DNA of 64,000 nt. It comes from Acidobacteriaceae bacterium. GTDB lineage: Bacteria > Acidobacteriota > Terriglobia > Terriglobales > Acidobacteriaceae. The notes beneath the pieces are model-generated. The model did not search any database. It was given only the letters and a program-made list of their open reading frames with translations, and had not been told where the DNA came from. This document shows positions 61,756-64,000 of the stretch, piece after piece. Position 1 is the stretch's first letter; each line of letters begins with the position of its first letter. Made by a program: the position numbers and the translations under genes. The stretch lies in NCBI GenBank assembly GCA_025361625.1, contig JANYKL010000145.1, forward strand, positions 31,399 through 95,398. Direction: 5' to 3'.

Positions 61756-64000
61756 CTATTTCTGTTGCGCCTGCAGTCGCGCCTGCCGTCGCCCGTGAAT
61801 GATGGTGAAAACGCTGGGCACAAAAAACAGCGTCGCTACCGTGGCGAAAAGCAGGCCTCCCACGACGGCCCGGCCTAAAGGGGCATTCTGCTCTCCGCCC
61901 TCGCCGACTCCTAACGCCATCGGAACCATGCCGATAATCATGGCAAGAGCAGTCATGATGACGGGACGCATACGCGTGTATCCCGCTTCCAGTGCCGCTT
62001 CCAGGGCGGGAACTCCCGTATCCATTCGATCGCGAGCGAATGACACCATCAAAATGGAGTTTGCCGTCGCCACGCCCATGCACATGACCGCACCAGTAAG
62101 CGATGGGACGCTAAGCGTGGTGCGACTAATAAGGAGCATCCAGCAAATACCGGCCAACGCTCCCGGCAAAGCGGTAATGATGATGAACGGGTCGAGCCAC
62201 GACTGAAAGTTAACCACGATCAACAGATAAACAAGCACAATCGCTCCCAGCAGGCCAACCCCCAGGCCGAAGAACGAAGACCGCATGGTCACAATTTGGC
62301 CGCGGACAACGATTTGCGTGCCGCGTGGACGTTGATCCTGAAACGGCTTCAACGCCTTCATAATATCCGCCGCAACCCCGCCTAAATCTCGTCCCTGCGT
62401 GCTTGCGTAAACGTCAATCACCGGCTGGATGTTGTAGTGATTTACAACTGCCGGCCGCTCGGTAGGGCTCACCTGTGCGAGGTTGCCAAGAACCTGCGAA
62501 GATCGGCCACCGGGGCTTGAGACCGGGGTATTCATCAAATCTTGCAAAGACGTCTCGCGGTATTGAGGCGTTTGGATGGCAATTGGGTAAGTCACGCCAT
62601 TTTTCGGATTGAGCCAGTAATTCGGCGCAGTCTGAAAACTGCCGCTCAAACTTATCAGGACGCTCTGCGCAACGTCGCGCGCGTTTAAGCCAACCTGGTT
62701 GATTCGCGTTCGATCCATTTCGAGAAACAATGTGGGCTGGGTCAGCATTTGTTGCACATGCACATCGGCCGCACCTGGAATACTGCGGATCTTATTGGCA
62801 ATGCGCTGCGCCAACTCGTAGTTGGAACGCATATCCGCGCCGATAATCTGAACGTCGATCGGTGCCGGCAATCCGAAATTCAGGATTTGCGAGACGATGT
62901 CAGCCGGCTGAAAGAAAAACTCAACGCCCGGGAAAAGCGTCGGAAGCTCCTGACGCAGGTGACGAATATATCCGGCGGTAGGATGATGATGTTCGGCATT
63001 CAGCGAAATCAAAATCTCGGCATCGCTCGTCCCGATGACTCCGGAACTGCTGTATGAGAGGTTGAGTCCAGAATAGGGAACGCCGATGTTGTCGATCATC
63101 GTCTCAAGCTCGGCCTTCGGAATCTCGCTGCGTAAAACCTTTTCCACTTCATCACATAATCTAGCTGTCTCTTCAACCCGCAGCCCGGACCGTGCTCGAA
63201 AATGCAAACGGATCAAGCCCGCATCTACTTGCGGAAAGAAATCCTGCCCAAGAAAGAAGACCAGCCCGAGAGACAACACGCAGAATGTCACGAAAGCGAT
63301 CGAGAAAAACCCACGATGCTCAAGCGTGGTCTCAAGCAAACGCTGATAGTTGCCGCGAAATCTCTCGAATGAGCGTTCAAAGCCCCGCTGAAATTTCGCA
63401 AAAATGTTTTTTGGATTTTCTTCACGATGCTCATGCCCGCGCATGATGAACATCACCATGGTCGGAATCAGGGTACGTGACAAGAGATAGGAAGCGAGCA
63501 TGGCGAACGACACAGCTTCTGCCAGAGGAACAAAGAGAAACCTTGCAACGCCCGCCATGAAGAACATCGGAACGAACACAATACAGATGCACAGCGTGGA
63601 AACGAGCGCCGGCACCGCGATTTGCTGGGCGCCATCTAAAATCGCCTGTTTCATTTCCTTGCCCATGGCAAGATTGCGCTCAATGTTCTCGATCTCGACG
63701 GTAGCGTCATCGACAAGAATTCCCACAGCGAGCGCGAGCCCTCCCAGGGTCATGATGTTTATCGTCTGCCCAAGAGCCGCTAGCGCAAGGATCGAAACAA
63801 ATATAGACAGTGGAATGGAAACGCTAATGATGACGGTTGGCCGCCAGTCTCCAAGAAATAGCAGGATCATGGCGGCAGTCAAACACGCCGCGATCAATCC
63901 CTCGCGCAGGACTCCTTGAATTGATGCCCGCACAAACAACGACTGATCGAAAAGCGCCTTGACGCTCATTTCCGGCGGGAGCGACTGCGCGGCCACCGGA
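61756..64000 (-). CDS. RND efflux permease (AcrB/MdtB family), 5' part outside window
   Basis: The C-terminal 748 codons of an RND multidrug pump; by comparison with AcrB roughly the first 300 residues lie beyond the window edge. The TM4 proton-relay pair is present in 'GILVDDATVEIENIER'. In TM10, AcrB has Lys940 ('SAKNAIL'); here the aligned segment is 'ATANSIL', with Ala instead of Lys. The protein ends 'HGRRQARLQAQQK'. It is the first gene of a permease-adaptor-channel operon, 66 bp ahead of the adaptor, where most RND operons put the adaptor first. Confidence 0.93.
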   Translation of the reverse strand, partial: PVAAQSLPPEMSVKALFDQSLFVRASIQGVLREGLIAACLTAAMILLFLGDWRPTVIISVSIPLSIFVSILALAALGQTINIMTLGGLALAVGILVDDATVEIENIERNLAMGKEMKQAILDGAQQIAVPALVSTLCICIVFVPMFFMAGVARFLFVPLAEAVSFAMLASYLLSRTLIPTMVMFIMRGHEHREENPKNIFAKFQRGFERSFERFRGNYQRLLETTLEHRGFFSIAFVTFCVLSLGLVFFLGQDFFPQVDAGLIRLHFRARSGLRVEETARLCDEVEKVLRSEIPKAELETMIDNIGVPYSGLNLSYSSSGVIGTSDAEILISLNAEHHHPTAGYIRHLRQELPTLFPGVEFFFQPADIVSQILNFGLPAPIDVQIIGADMRSNYELAQRIANKIRSIPGAADVHVQQMLTQPTLFLEMDRTRINQVGLNARDVAQSVLISLSGSFQTAPNYWLNPKNGVTYPIAIQTPQYRETSLQDLMNTPVSSPGGRSSQVLGNLAQVSPTERPAVVNHYNIQPVIDVYASTQGRDLGGVAADIMKALKPFQDQRPRGTQIVVRGQIVTMRSSFFGLGVGLLGAIVLVYLLIVVNFQSWLDPFIIITALPGALAGICWMLLISRTTLSVPSLTGAVMCMGVATANSILMVSFARDRMDTGVPALEAALEAGYTRMRPVIMTALAMIIGMVPMALGVGEGGEQNAPLGRAVVGGLLFATVATLFFVPSVFTIIHGRRQARLQAQQK

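Noticed and set aside
1-64000. CRISPR arrays, tRNA genes and insertion sequences
   Set aside because: No regularly spaced repeats, cloverleaf-like segments or transposase frames were seen by eye; a tRNAscan-type and repeat search would be decisive.

Overview
The window looks like chromosomal DNA from a soil-type member of the Acidobacteriota (class Terriglobia, in the wider Koribacter/Sulfotelmatobacter group). This placement is by recognition, not computed. The supporting signs are a VWFA-domain secreted protein of the acidobacterial type, a DUF2934 protein, a FecR/DUF6600-type envelope protein, a fused AroD-AroE enzyme, many Gram-negative export and outer-membrane proteins, and moderately GC-rich codon use. 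I saw no tRNA, rRNA, CRISPR array, insertion sequence or prophage; it reads as core chromosome with lineage-specific envelope genes.

Layout. 1-6.0 kb (+): a compact run of an M24 hydrolase, an M20 hydrolase, a second M24-fold protein, a ketopantoate-reductase-family enzyme and an F420/LLM oxidoreductase, facing an acyl-CoA dehydrogenase. It resembles a small catabolic cluster, and two or three of its hydrolases have altered metal ligands. 7.4-12.6 kb (-): a DksA/TraR zinc-finger protein, an exported TldD/TldE-like pair and an orphan GvpL/F protein. 12.9-22.3 kb: aroDE fusion, a secreted protein, AMMECR1, pgsA, two small secreted proteins, gdhA, and trpE facing trpG tail to tail. 22.5-30.6 kb: a large DUF3857/transglutaminase/TPR protein, two Ig-like secreted proteins, small basic and zinc-ribbon proteins, a PilZ-like protein, an exported gluzincin and RlmB. 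30.7-37.1 kb: thiolase, a glucuronyl C5-epimerase-like protein, a LytTR response regulator, a Crp/Fnr regulator and a GAF-containing sigma-54 activator. 37.4-42.5 kb (+): purS, glmS, a ferredoxin-reductase-like enzyme, an aldo/keto reductase and tag. 42.6-52.0 kb (+): M13 peptidase, VWA protein, an NtrC-type two-component pair, and a FecR/DUF6600 protein preceded by a sigma-54-like promoter. 52.2-58.9 kb: a coiled-coil/barrel outer-membrane protein, a TPR protein, a HI0933-family flavoprotein, a GAF protein and a DUF2934 protein. 58.9-64.0 kb (-): an RND efflux operon in the order permease, adaptor, outer-membrane factor, with the permease cut by the window edge.

How parts may work together (inference). 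The NtrC-like kinase and regulator probably switch on the adjacent FecR/DUF6600 envelope protein through sigma-54. The paired TldD/TldE-like proteins probably form an exported protease with one zinc-bearing and one zinc-less subunit. Several genes without a Shine-Dalgarno sequence have a -10-like hexamer 6-10 nt before the start codon, suggesting frequent leaderless or near-leaderless transcripts. All motif statements come from reading by eye; no database search was run.
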